A stretch of 64,000 nucleotides of DNA from Peteryoungia rhizophila (GTDB taxonomy: Bacteria; Pseudomonadota; Alphaproteobacteria; Rhizobiales; Rhizobiaceae): positions 496,001 to 560,000 of the forward strand of contig NZ_STGT01000003.1 of assembly GCF_004912145.1 (NCBI RefSeq), read 5' to 3'. Below the pieces are notes generated by a model. The model was not told where the DNA came from. It saw only the letters and a program-made list of their open reading frames with translations, and ran no database searches. Positions within the stretch are counted from its first letter, which is position 1. Each line of letters opens with the position of its first letter. The position numbers and the translations under genes are program-made. Below, one piece after another: positions 57,270-64,000 of this stretch.

Positions 57270-57614
57270 TTACAGCCGGATGACATAGTCCTTGCGAGTC
57301 GTTTCAAGGACTTCCCAGGTTCCCTTGAAGCCGGGTCTGAGGATCAGGCGGTCGCCTGCCTTGAGATGGATCGGCTCCCCGTCATCTTCGGTGACAACAG
57401 AGTGGCCTTCGAGAATGTGGAAGTATTCCCATTCGTCGTAAGAGATCCGCCACTTGCCCGGCGTCGACTGCCAGATGCCGGCATAGATGCCGCCGTCCGC
57501 TTCCTCGATGTTCCAGGTGGTGAAGCGCGGGTCGCCTGAAATCAGGCGATCGGCGGCGGGAGCGCCCTCTTCTGGCGTGACGGTGGAGGGATCGAATGGC
57601 AGGGACAGGCTCAT
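57270..57614 (-). CDS. Cupin-domain protein (DUF861-like)
   Basis: A 114-aa single-domain cupin. The pattern WRISYDEWEYFHILEGHSVVTEDDGE and KAGDRLILRPGFKGTWEVLET follows the cupin_3 family, with E and H for possible metal binding, similar to (S)-ureidoglycine aminohydrolase-like proteins of unknown role. Of two adjacent ATG codons the second is better spaced from GGAG. It lies 54 bases after the O-acetylhomoserine sulfhydrylase gene. Confidence 0.85.
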   Translation of the reverse strand: MSLSLPFDPSTVTPEEGAPAADRLISGDPRFTTWNIEEADGGIYAGIWQSTPGKWRISYDEWEYFHILEGHSVVTEDDGEPIHLKAGDRLILRPGFKGTWEVLETTRKDYVIRL

Positions 57615-57632
57615 CATGGTCTCCGAAATGAG

Positions 57633-57660
57633 GGGCGGCGATGTTCGTGCATCGCCGCCC
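57633..57660 (-). terminator. Hairpin between the sulfhydrylase and cupin genes
   Basis: A perfect 11-bp stem GGGCGGCGATG/CATCGCCGCCC with loop of six bases, 8 bases past the upstream stop and 18 bases before the cupin start codon region. There is no T tract, so attenuation or mRNA protection is as likely as termination. Confidence 0.5.
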
Positions 57661-57668
57661 TTGGGGTA

Positions 57669-58955
57669 TCAGGCAGAGGCAAGAGCCTGCTCGAGATCAG
57701 CGATGATGTCTTCGGCGTCCTCGATGCCGATGGACAGGCGCACCACGTCAGGTCCGGCACCGGCTGCGATCTGCTGGGCTTCGGAGAGCTGTGCATGGGT
57801 CGTCGAGGCCGGATGGATGATCAGCGAGCGCGTGTCGCCGATATTGGCGAGATGCGAGAAGAGCTTCAAGCCGCCGACCAGCGCCTTGCCGGCTTCAAGC
57901 CCGCCCTTGATGCCGAAGGTAAAGACGGAACCGGCGCCTTTCGGCGAGTAACGCTTCTGGAGCGCATTGTTCGGGTCGTCGGGCAGGCCGGAATAGTTCA
58001 CCCATTCGACCTTGGGATGGCTCTTCAGCCAGGTCGCCACCTTCCTCGCATTGTCGCAGTGGCGCTGCATGCGCAGCGGCAGCGTCTCGATGCCGGTCAG
58101 CAGCAGGAAGGCGTTCATCGGCGCAATCGCCGGCCCGAGGTCACGCAGGCCGAGGACGCGGCAGGCGATGGCGAAGGCGAAGTTGCCAAAGGTCTGGTGC
58201 AGCACCACGCCGTTGTATTCCGGGCGCGGCTCGGACAGCATCGGATACTGGCCAGGCTTGGCCGACCAGTCGAAGGTGCCGCCATCGACGATGACGCCGC
58301 CCATCGAGTTGCCGTGACCGCCAAGGAACTTGGTGACGGAATGCACGATGATGTCAGCGCCATGCTCCAGCGGACGGATCAGGTAGGGGCTCGCCATGGT
58401 GTTGTCGACGATCAGCGGCAGGCCGTGGCGATGGGCGACCTCGGCGATGGCTTCAATGTCGACGAAGGTGCCGCCGGGATTTGCAAGGCTTTCGATGTAG
58501 ACGGCCTTGGTCTTGTCATCGATCTGGGCAGCGAAACTTTCGGGATCGGCGGGATCCGCCCAGCGGACCTGCCAGCCGAAATTCTTGAAGGCATGGCCGA
58601 ACTGGTTGATCGAGCCACCATAGAGCTTCCTGGCCGCGACGAAGTTGTCACCGGGCTGCATCAGCGAATGGAAGATCAGGAGCTGGGCTGCATGGCCTGA
58701 GGCAACCGCAAGTGCTGCCGTACCGCCTTCGAGAGCCGCAATCCGCTCTTCCAGAACGCCCTGGGTGGGGTTCATGATGCGGGTGTAGATATTGCCGAAC
58801 TCCTTGAGGGCAAAGAGATTTGCGGCGTGATCACTATCGTTGAAGACGTAGGCCGTGGTCTGGTAGATCGGCGTGATGCGGGCCCCCGTGGTGGGGTCCG
58901 GCTGGGCCCCGGCATGGATGGCAAGCGTGGCGAAACCCGGATTGTTCTCCGACAT
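57669..58955 (-). CDS. O-acetylhomoserine sulfhydrylase (MetY/MetZ family)
   Basis: A 428-aa PLP enzyme of the Cys/Met metabolism family. The Schiff-base K209 is in HSVTKFLGG; GGTAALAVASGHAA and VDNTMASPYL are the expected neighbours. Length and the YTRIMNPTQGVLEER region fit O-acetylhomoserine aminocarboxypropyltransferase rather than cystathionine synthases. It makes homocysteine (or methionine) from O-acetylhomoserine and sulfide. The ATG at 58955 follows GGGAGGACT. I looked for a SAM-II riboswitch upstream and did not find its core. Confidence 0.92.
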   Translation of the reverse strand: MSENNPGFATLAIHAGAQPDPTTGARITPIYQTTAYVFNDSDHAANLFALKEFGNIYTRIMNPTQGVLEERIAALEGGTAALAVASGHAAQLLIFHSLMQPGDNFVAARKLYGGSINQFGHAFKNFGWQVRWADPADPESFAAQIDDKTKAVYIESLANPGGTFVDIEAIAEVAHRHGLPLIVDNTMASPYLIRPLEHGADIIVHSVTKFLGGHGNSMGGVIVDGGTFDWSAKPGQYPMLSEPRPEYNGVVLHQTFGNFAFAIACRVLGLRDLGPAIAPMNAFLLLTGIETLPLRMQRHCDNARKVATWLKSHPKVEWVNYSGLPDDPNNALQKRYSPKGAGSVFTFGIKGGLEAGKALVGGLKLFSHLANIGDTRSLIIHPASTTHAQLSEAQQIAAGAGPDVVRLSIGIEDAEDIIADLEQALASA

Positions 58956-59059
58956 TTTTCTAGTCCTCCCTTGATGACTTCGGGCGGGATCATAGTCGGT
59001 CGTCACGGCTTGTCAGCCCGCATTTTTCCAAAGTGAGGCGCGCTTGAGGAAATTCATGC

Positions 59060-59073
59060 TTGATCGAGGTCAA
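59060..59073. promoter_or_regulatory. FixK/FNR-type box upstream of the DUF6455 gene
   Basis: TTGATCGAGGTCAA is a full TTGAT-N4-GTCAA dyad, the rhizobial FixK/FnrN site. Its centre is about 58 bases before the DUF6455 ATG, right for activation at about -41 if transcription starts near 59108. It is 105 bases from the divergent sulfhydrylase gene. Confidence 0.75.
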
Positions 59074-59124
59074 TGCAGATGCGCGGCGCGCTGGCATGCT
59101 TCTTCATAGTCGAAGGAGACACCC

Positions 59125-59556
59125 ATGACACTGACGATCGCCGATCCGGTCCGCCACACCGTGCAGCAAGTGCTTTCCTGGTTTGCCCAGGGTTTTGAAC
59201 AGGCCACGCAGAGCGACATGCTCGCAGGCCTCTCCGATGCCGAAGTTGAGGCGCTTGCCGACGACTGCGGCATCAGCGCTCATCAATTGCTGGCGCTCGT
59301 GAAGGCCGGTCCGCATGCCGCAGACGAAATGCCGGCAATGATGCGGGCGCTCAACATCGATCCGGCGGAAGTCGAGTACCGGTTGCGCCGGGTCTTTCGC
59401 GACATGCAGATCACCTGCGCGCAGTGTTCGTCCAAGGACACCTGCCGTCAGCATCTGCAGCAAGGCAAGGCCGAGCAGACCTTTATCGACTATTGCGGCA
59501 ATGCCGATACGCTGAATGCGCTCTGGGCCAATCCGGACCTTCTGATCGAAGCCTGA
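59125..59556 (+). CDS. DUF6455 family protein
   Basis: A 143-aa cytoplasmic protein with a C-terminal Cys cluster: C98, C101, C107 (CAQCSSKDTC) and C124 (YCGNADTL), suited to a metal or iron-sulfur site. Helical N-terminus with a DCGISAHQL element. The pattern is that of DUF6455, common in Rhizobiales and Rhodobacterales with no known function. The ATG has AGGAGA upstream. An oxygen-regulated FixK-type box precedes it, suggesting a microaerobic role (inference). Confidence 0.82.
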   Translation: MTLTIADPVRHTVQQVLSWFAQGFEQATQSDMLAGLSDAEVEALADDCGISAHQLLALVKAGPHAADEMPAMMRALNIDPAEVEYRLRRVFRDMQITCAQCSSKDTCRQHLQQGKAEQTFIDYCGNADTLNALWANPDLLIEA

Positions 59557-59560
59557 ACCT

Positions 59561-59992
59561 TTAGAGACCGAGCCTCGGGATTTCGATCGCCGGGCATCGG
59601 TCCATGACGACGCTGATGCCGGCGTCTTCGGCCGGCTTCACGGCTTCGTCGTCGCGCACGGAGAGCTGCCCCCAGATCACTTTTGGCAGCTTCGGCAAGG
59701 CGAGCGCTTCGGAGACGACTTCACCCAGATATTCCGGCGCACGGAAGACGTCGATCATGTCGATCTCGTCTGGAATGTCGGTCATGGTGGCAAACACGGC
59801 CTGGCCAAGGATTTCCTTGCCGGCCTGACCGGGATTGACCGGATAGACCTTGTAGCCCTTCGAGAGCAGAAATCGCATCACGCCGAAGCTCGGACGATCG
59901 GGCTTGGGGGATGCACCGAGCAGCGCGATGGTTTTCACCTCACCGAGGATCGCCCTCAGCTCGTCTGCGCTATAATGATCGTGATCGGCCAT
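59561..59992 (-). CDS. CoA-binding domain protein (YccU-like), paralogue A
   Basis: A 143-aa Rossmann-fold protein of the CoA-binding family, like E. coli YccU. The motif IALLGASPKPDRPSFGVMRFLL near 20-40 and VYPVNPGQAGKEILGQ are characteristic, with the later IWGQLSVRDDEAV. The start at 59992 is set by GAGGAG six bases upstream. Function unknown. It converges with the DUF6455 gene (4 bases apart). Confidence 0.9.
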   Translation of the reverse strand: MADHDHYSADELRAILGEVKTIALLGASPKPDRPSFGVMRFLLSKGYKVYPVNPGQAGKEILGQAVFATMTDIPDEIDMIDVFRAPEYLGEVVSEALALPKLPKVIWGQLSVRDDEAVKPAEDAGISVVMDRCPAIEIPRLGL

Positions 59993-60110
59993 CTGCATCT
60001 CCTCTTTCGTCGTAACAAGACGATTAGATGGGGTTGCGACCGCCTGCAACAAGGCAGGGAACCGCCGCGACGCGCTACACGTTGATTGAACGCCGAGAAG
60101 GAGGAACGTT

Positions 60111-60455
60111 ATGCGACTGTCTCACCTTGCCATCATGACGATCGCTACCATGACGCTGGCTGAGCCCGCGCTTGCGATCTCGCGGTACAATTCGACCGCC
60201 CTCACCTGCGATCAAGTGCGCCAGCGCGTGATCAACGAGCGTGCGGTCATCTTGCGTTATGCGTCGACACGGGTGAAGGGCATGACGCTCTACGACCGCT
60301 ACGTGACACGCAGTGCGATGTGCGATCCGCACGAATATGCGGAGCGCGCCTATGTGCCGACGCGAGACACCAATCGCTGCCCGGTCTTGAACTGCCAGGA
60401 TTATGATCCCGAAACGCGGCGTTTCGGCTTCGGCAAGCCCGTCATCCGATTCTAA
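60111..60455 (+). CDS. Small secreted Cys-containing protein
   Basis: A 114-aa exported protein with signal peptide MRLSHLAIMTIATMTLAEPALA (cleavage near 22). The mature part has four Cys (TCDQVR, MCDPHEY, RCPVLNC) that could pair in disulfides and a YVPTRDTNRC stretch. AAGGAGGAACG precedes the ATG by six bases. The pattern, TCxxVrqxV(I)xxrGAvIlry, recurs in small periplasmic rhizobial proteins; no function assigned. Confidence 0.8.
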   Translation: MRLSHLAIMTIATMTLAEPALAISRYNSTALTCDQVRQRVINERAVILRYASTRVKGMTLYDRYVTRSAMCDPHEYAERAYVPTRDTNRCPVLNCQDYDPETRRFGFGKPVIRF

Positions 60456-60464
60456 GGCTGGCGT

Positions 60465-60929
60465 TCAGGCCGCGTGCCCCTGTGCCGAGCCCGGATGCAT
60501 GCGCTCGTAAACCAGTGGATATTCGGACACCAGCGCCCGGTTCATCACGACCTTGATGCCGGCCGCTTCCGCCCTTGCGGCAGCCGCATCGTCGCGGATG
60601 CCGAGCTGGCACCAGATCGCTGCCGGACGTGGGCTCATCGCCAGCACATCCTCGACGATGCCGGCGAGATGCTCCGGGCGACGAAAGACGTCGACGAGAT
60701 GGATGGGTTCAGCAATTTCGGCAAGCGAGCCATAGACGCGTTGGCCGAGGATCAGCTCACCGCTGTGCAGCGGGTTGACCGGAAAGACATGATAGCCCTT
60801 GCCCAGCAAAAATCCGGATATCCAGTGACTGGGGCGCTTGTCGTCCGTCGAGGCACCGATGACGGCCACGTTCTTGGCCGTCGCCAGGATGTCGGCGAGG
60901 TAGCTGTTCGGATAGGTGTCGTGGTTCAT
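60465..60929 (-). CDS. CoA-binding domain protein (YccU-like), paralogue B
   Basis: A 154-aa member of the same family as the gene at 59561: VAVIGASTDDKRPSHWISGFLL, VFPVNPLHSGELILGQRVYGSL and AAIWCQLGIRDDAAAARAEAAGIKVVMNR align closely. The two paralogues are on the same strand on either side of the small secreted protein gene, pointing to an old tandem duplication. Confidence 0.9.
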   Translation of the reverse strand: MNHDTYPNSYLADILATAKNVAVIGASTDDKRPSHWISGFLLGKGYHVFPVNPLHSGELILGQRVYGSLAEIAEPIHLVDVFRRPEHLAGIVEDVLAMSPRPAAIWCQLGIRDDAAAARAEAAGIKVVMNRALVSEYPLVYERMHPGSAQGHAA

Positions 60930-61043
60930 GGCGTTCCTCCCGGCCCGCTAGGGCCTTTGGTTCACCCGTCCTTTAATGTCCCGACGTTAGTGTAGGCTCC
61001 GGGGGTTAACGACACCATTGAAGGATCGTTCAAATGCCGCCGA

Positions 61044-61475
61044 TCAGTCAGGCAGCACAACGTGGCCGTGCTCGTCCTGCGGGAAGAAGGGATTGAAGGC
61101 AATTTCCCAGAGATGGCCATCGGGGTCGGCGACATAGCCGGAATATCCACCCCAGCTCACCTTCTCCGGCGCCTTGACCAGGGTAGCGCCACAGGAGATG
61201 ACAAATTTCACCACCGCATCGACACCGATTTCGCTCGAAACATTGTAAGCGAGCGTCACGCCCGAGAAGCCGGAGGGCGTGTTTTCCACCTTCGCGTCTT
61301 CGGCGAGACTTGCCCGGGAAAAGAGACCGAGGGCGGTGCCCTTCAACTGGATGAAGGTAATGTCGTCGTTGGAGGCAGAGGATTTCGTCCAGCCCAGTCT
61401 CGCATAGAAATCTGAGCTACGGGCGACGTCTGCGACGCCGAGGGTAATGAGCGAGATCCGACGTTCTAGCGACAT
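61044..61475 (-). CDS. VOC-family glyoxalase-like protein
   Basis: A 143-aa protein of the vicinal oxygen chelate fold: ISLITLGVADVARSSDFYARLGW at the start and GYVADPDGHLWEIAFNPFF at the end (metal-ligand E). The ATG at 61475 follows GGAGAAAACC; an ATG four codons upstream is poorer. Substrate unknown; small VOC proteins include resistance and dioxygenase-like members. Confidence 0.85.
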   Translation of the reverse strand: MSLERRISLITLGVADVARSSDFYARLGWTKSSASNDDITFIQLKGTALGLFSRASLAEDAKVENTPSGFSGVTLAYNVSSEIGVDAVVKFVISCGATLVKAPEKVSWGGYSGYVADPDGHLWEIAFNPFFPQDEHGHVVLPD

Positions 61476-61907
61476 GGTTTTCTCCATTCAGGGGCGCCTG
61501 CCGATACGTTCGGTTTATGTTTTCATTATGTTCATGCGAATATTAGCCAAATCATAGGTTGCGATGGAGCTGGCCGACACAATCGTTCCATTTACTGCAG
61601 AAGTGGAATAAATCTTTCCGCACTTCGTCCGTGTCCAATCGAAAGCACCTGACAAGAGTGACTGCGGCCCCTCAAATGGGGTAAAATAATACCCCATTAC
61701 TATCGTATTGATTTTGCTAACACTTTCTGACGACCGCTCAACCGAGCAGATCTTGACGTCCTCCTGCTGTGGTTCTATACCGCTCTCCGGACTGCGGCCC
61801 TTCGGGACTGCATTCTTTTTTGCGCAGAACACGCGCGAAACAAGCAACAAGAAACGCCTGCAGTTCTCGCAAAACGGGACCGCAGGATCACACTGAAAGA
61901 GACCCCT
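61476..61907. other. AT-rich leader region of rplM with a possible small ORF
   Basis: This 432-base stretch is visibly more AT-rich than its surroundings up to about 61740. On the minus strand a 60-codon frame (61515-61697, starting MGYYFTPFEG) has protein-like composition but no ribosome site. Near rplM, a GGACTGC direct repeat (about 61789-61811) followed by TTCTTTTTTG looks like a leader structure. A ribosomal-protein leader or horizontally acquired fragment is possible. Nothing else is seen. Confidence 0.35.
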
Positions 61908-62372
61908 ATGTCTACCTTCGTTCAGAAGCCTGCAGAGGTGGAGAAGAAGTGGATCCTCATCGACGCCGAAGGGCTCGTTGTCGGCCGCCTCGCCACCATT
62001 ATCGCCATGCACCTGCGTGGCAAGCACAAGGCCACCTACACCCCCCACGTTGACGACGGCGACAACGTCATCGTCATCAATGCCGAAAAGGTCGTACTGA
62101 CCGGCAACAAGTATGCCGACAAGAAGTACTACTGGCACACCGGTTATCCGGGCGGCATCAAGGAGCGTACGGCTCGCCAGATCATCGAAGGCCGCTTCCC
62201 GGAGCGCGTTCTCGAGAAGGCCGTCGAGCGCATGATCCCGCGTGGCCCGCTCGGTCGTCGCCAGATGAAGAATCTGCGCGTCTACGCCGGCACGAACCAC
62301 CCGCATGAAGCTCAGCAGCCCGTCGCTTTCGACGTCGCCTCGCTGAACAGCAAGAACACAAGGAGCGCCTAA
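61908..62372 (+). CDS. rplM: 50S ribosomal protein L13
   Basis: A 154-aa protein starting [20 protein letters not shown], with the L13 core [23 protein letters not shown] and [23 protein letters not shown]. It is an early assembly protein of the large subunit. It begins the L13-S9 operon, two bases before rpsI. Confidence 0.98.
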   Translation: MSTFVQKPAEVEKKWILIDAEGLVVGRLATIIAMHLRGKHKATYTPHVDDGDNVIVINAEKVVLTGNKYADKKYYWHTGYPGGIKERTARQIIEGRFPERVLEKAVERMIPRGPLGRRQMKNLRVYAGTNHPHEAQQPVAFDVASLNSKNTRSA

Positions 62373-62374
62373 GT

Positions 62375-62839
62375 ATGGCCGATCTTTCTTCCCTGAAGGA
62401 CCTTGCCCCGGCACAGGACGCAGCTCCGGCTCACGTCCGCAAGGTCGACTCCCTGGGTCGCTCCTACGCCACCGGCAAGCGTAAGAACGCTGTTGCCCGC
62501 GTGTGGGTCAAGCCGGGCACCGGCAAGATCACCATCAACGGCCGCGAATTCCGCACCTATTTCGCCCGTCCGGTCCTGCAGATGGTTCTGCAGCAGCCGA
62601 TCGTCGCAGCTGCCCGTGATGGCCAGTTCGACATCATCGCGACTGTCGCCGGTGGCGGTCTGTCCGGTCAGGCTGGCGCTGTTCGTCACGGTCTCTCGAA
62701 GGCCCTCACCTACTTCGAGCCGGGCCTGCGTCCGGTTCTGAAGAAGGGTGGCTTCTTGACCCGCGACAGCCGCGTCGTCGAGCGTAAGAAGTACGGCAAG
62801 GCGAAGGCCCGTCGTTCGTTCCAGTTCTCCAAGCGTTAA
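62375..62839 (+). CDS. rpsI: 30S ribosomal protein S9
   Basis: A 154-aa protein with the S9 core [21 protein letters not shown] and the C-terminal basic tail [16 protein letters not shown] whose last residues reach the ribosomal P site. The N-terminal extension of about 25 residues is normal in Rhizobiales. A terminator follows. Confidence 0.98.
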   Translation: MADLSSLKDLAPAQDAAPAHVRKVDSLGRSYATGKRKNAVARVWVKPGTGKITINGREFRTYFARPVLQMVLQQPIVAAARDGQFDIIATVAGGGLSGQAGAVRHGLSKALTYFEPGLRPVLKKGGFLTRDSRVVERKKYGKAKARRSFQFSKR

Positions 62840-62865
62840 TCGCTGGATCACCGGAAACGGAAATC

Positions 62866-62893
62866 AAGGCGGGGCTTCGGCTCCGCCTTTTTT
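62866..62893 (+). terminator. Rho-independent terminator after rpsI
   Basis: Stem AAGGCGGGGC/GCTCCGCCTT (one G-T pair) around a TTCG tetraloop, followed by six T, 26 bases past the rpsI stop. Confidence 0.92.
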
Positions 62894-62957
62894 GTTTTCG
62901 TCCGACGTCCAACCGGGTCGCAACGGATGGAGGCTTGACCGGGGAAGCCGACCGTCT

Positions 62958-62971
62958 AATTTGATCAAATT
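62958..62971. promoter_or_regulatory. Palindrome upstream of the agmatinase gene
   Basis: AATTTGATCAAATT is a perfect 14-bp palindrome 21 bases before the ATG. It could be an operator for a dimeric regulator overlapping the promoter; no regulator gene is adjacent in this window. Confidence 0.5.
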
Positions 62972-62992
62972 TTTCAGAGGGAGAAGCGCATC

Positions 62993-63946
62993 ATGGCCAG
63001 CAAATCGATCGACAACGCCTTTACCGCAAAGACCGTGCGCGGTGCGGCGACCGATCCGACCTATGCGGGCGTGCTCTCCTTCATGCGGCGGAAGTATTCG
63101 AAGACGCTTGATGACGTCGACGCGGTCGTGCTCGGCATTCCCTTCGATGCGGCCGTCTCCAACAGGCCCGGCGCCCGGTTCGGACCGCAGGCGATCCGTC
63201 GCGCTTCGGCGATCTTCGACAATGATCCGCAATATCCCTTCTCGCGCGACCTCTTCGAGCAGATGGCGGTCATCGACTATGGTGACGTGCTGCTCGATTA
63301 CGGCAATCACCAGCAGACTCCTGCCCTGATCGAACAGGAAGCGGCTAAAATCATTGCGTCTGGCGCCTATCTGCTCGGCCTCGGCGGCGACCATTTCATC
63401 ACATGGCCACTGCTCAAGGCTCATGCTGCAAAGCACGGACCGCTGGCGCTCGTGCATTTCGATGCGCATCAGGACACCTGGGATGACGACGGCCAGCGGA
63501 TCGACCATGGCTCCTTCGTCTGCCGCGCCGTGCGTGAAGGCGTCATCGACCCAGCTAAGTCGATCCAGATCGGCATCCGTACGGACGCGCCAGAAGATTT
63601 CGGCATCCGGATCATCCCGGGCTACGAGGTCGAGGACTTAGGCGCACAAGCGATCGCCGATACGATCCTTGCACATGTCGGTGCGGCGCCGACCTACATG
63701 ACCTTCGACATCGACTGCCTGGACCCCGCCTATGCGCCGGGCACGGGTACCCCGGTCGCGGGTGGCCCATCCTCGGCCAAGATGCTCTCGGTGCTGCGCA
63801 AGCTCGGGCCCCTCGATATCCGCGGCTCTGATATCGTCGAGGTGGCGCCGGCCTATGACCACGCCGACATCACCGCAATTGCCGGTGCGACGGTTGCGAT
63901 GTATATGCTGGGCTTGCGCGCGGAAAAGCTTGCGACACGCGCCTGA
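62993..63946 (+). CDS. speB: Agmatinase (ureohydrolase family)
   Basis: A 317-aa ureohydrolase. Mn-binding residues are all present: H134 in GGDHF, D157, H159 and D161 in FDAHQD, D239 and D241 in FDIDCLDPAYAPGTGTP. It would hydrolyse agmatine to putrescine and urea. Guanidinobutyrase or proclavaminate amidinohydrolase-type activity on another guanidino compound cannot be excluded from sequence. The ATG follows AGAGGGAGAAG. A palindrome lies just upstream. Confidence 0.9.
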   Translation: MASKSIDNAFTAKTVRGAATDPTYAGVLSFMRRKYSKTLDDVDAVVLGIPFDAAVSNRPGARFGPQAIRRASAIFDNDPQYPFSRDLFEQMAVIDYGDVLLDYGNHQQTPALIEQEAAKIIASGAYLLGLGGDHFITWPLLKAHAAKHGPLALVHFDAHQDTWDDDGQRIDHGSFVCRAVREGVIDPAKSIQIGIRTDAPEDFGIRIIPGYEVEDLGAQAIADTILAHVGAAPTYMTFDIDCLDPAYAPGTGTPVAGGPSSAKMLSVLRKLGPLDIRGSDIVEVAPAYDHADITAIAGATVAMYMLGLRAEKLATRA

Positions 63947-64000
63947 CACATTGATTCAACACACTCACAATCAGATTCCGCATTCTCATCCAAACCTCTG

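Noticed and set aside
58956..59124. Possible SAM-II or SAM/SAH riboswitch upstream of the O-acetylhomoserine sulfhydrylase gene
   Set aside because: The family in alphaproteobacteria often has one, but the conserved pseudoknot core and AGCTAAA-type segment are not present here on the minus strand.

Overview
This is a stretch of chromosome from an alphaproteobacterium of the order Hyphomicrobiales, most likely family Rhizobiaceae (Rhizobium/Agrobacterium/Ensifer relatives). The evidence is the gene content and order: divK-pleD, a one-permease Lol transporter, a short ProRS, a 14-gene nuo cluster with typical rhizobial inserts, clpP-clpX-lon-hupB, lpsL-rkpK, and an FMN-riboswitch-controlled ribN. 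The regulatory sites also fit: a GTTC-N7-GTTC LexA box, an 11-mer-repeat Pho box and a TTGAT-N4-GTCAA FixK/FNR box. Coding density is high, almost everything is core genome, and I see no IS element, prophage, CRISPR array or plasmid origin.

Layout. 1-6470: divK-pleD (minus) facing a plus-strand block with a DUF3572 protein, a HAD-like protein, SOS-controlled dinB, a YoaK-type membrane protein and an L,D-transpeptidase. 6470-17550 (minus): dnaE, a 28-residue membrane peptide gene missed by ordinary ORF calling, lolD-lolC, proS, a DUF1467 protein, methylmalonyl-CoA epimerase, RNase J and birA; a probable plus-strand small RNA lies between proS and the DUF1467 gene. 17550-33760 (minus): nuoA-N, interrupted by an 80-aa secreted protein (after nuoD) and a 278-aa Ala/Lys/Pro-rich protein (between nuoF and nuoG) whose C-terminal domain matches the C-terminal extension of NuoE.

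34000-46600: two identical tRNA-Asp genes, one tRNA-Val, then an accessory-looking segment between the nuo and lon-hupB core blocks: a NYN/OST-HTH protein, a GntR-regulated DapA-family gene, lpsL-rkpK, a sugar-type symporter, a DUF2256 zinc protein, an aldo/keto reductase, a Pho-box-controlled phytase-like secreted protein, and ribN behind an FMN riboswitch. 46600-52200 (minus): hupB, lon, clpX, clpP, each bounded by hairpins.

52500-64000: a membrane diguanylate cyclase, a cytochrome P450 with an unusual I-helix, a WYL regulator divergent from a glutathione transferase, a cupin, an O-acetylhomoserine sulfhydrylase, a DUF6455 Cys protein behind a FixK/FNR-type box, two YccU-like CoA-binding paralogues around a small secreted protein, a VOC protein, rplM-rpsI and an agmatinase. 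No wholly new multi-gene system is evident. The best leads are the small transcripts and peptides, the HhH-domain duplication inside the nuo operon, and the regulatory sites that give functions to otherwise generic genes.
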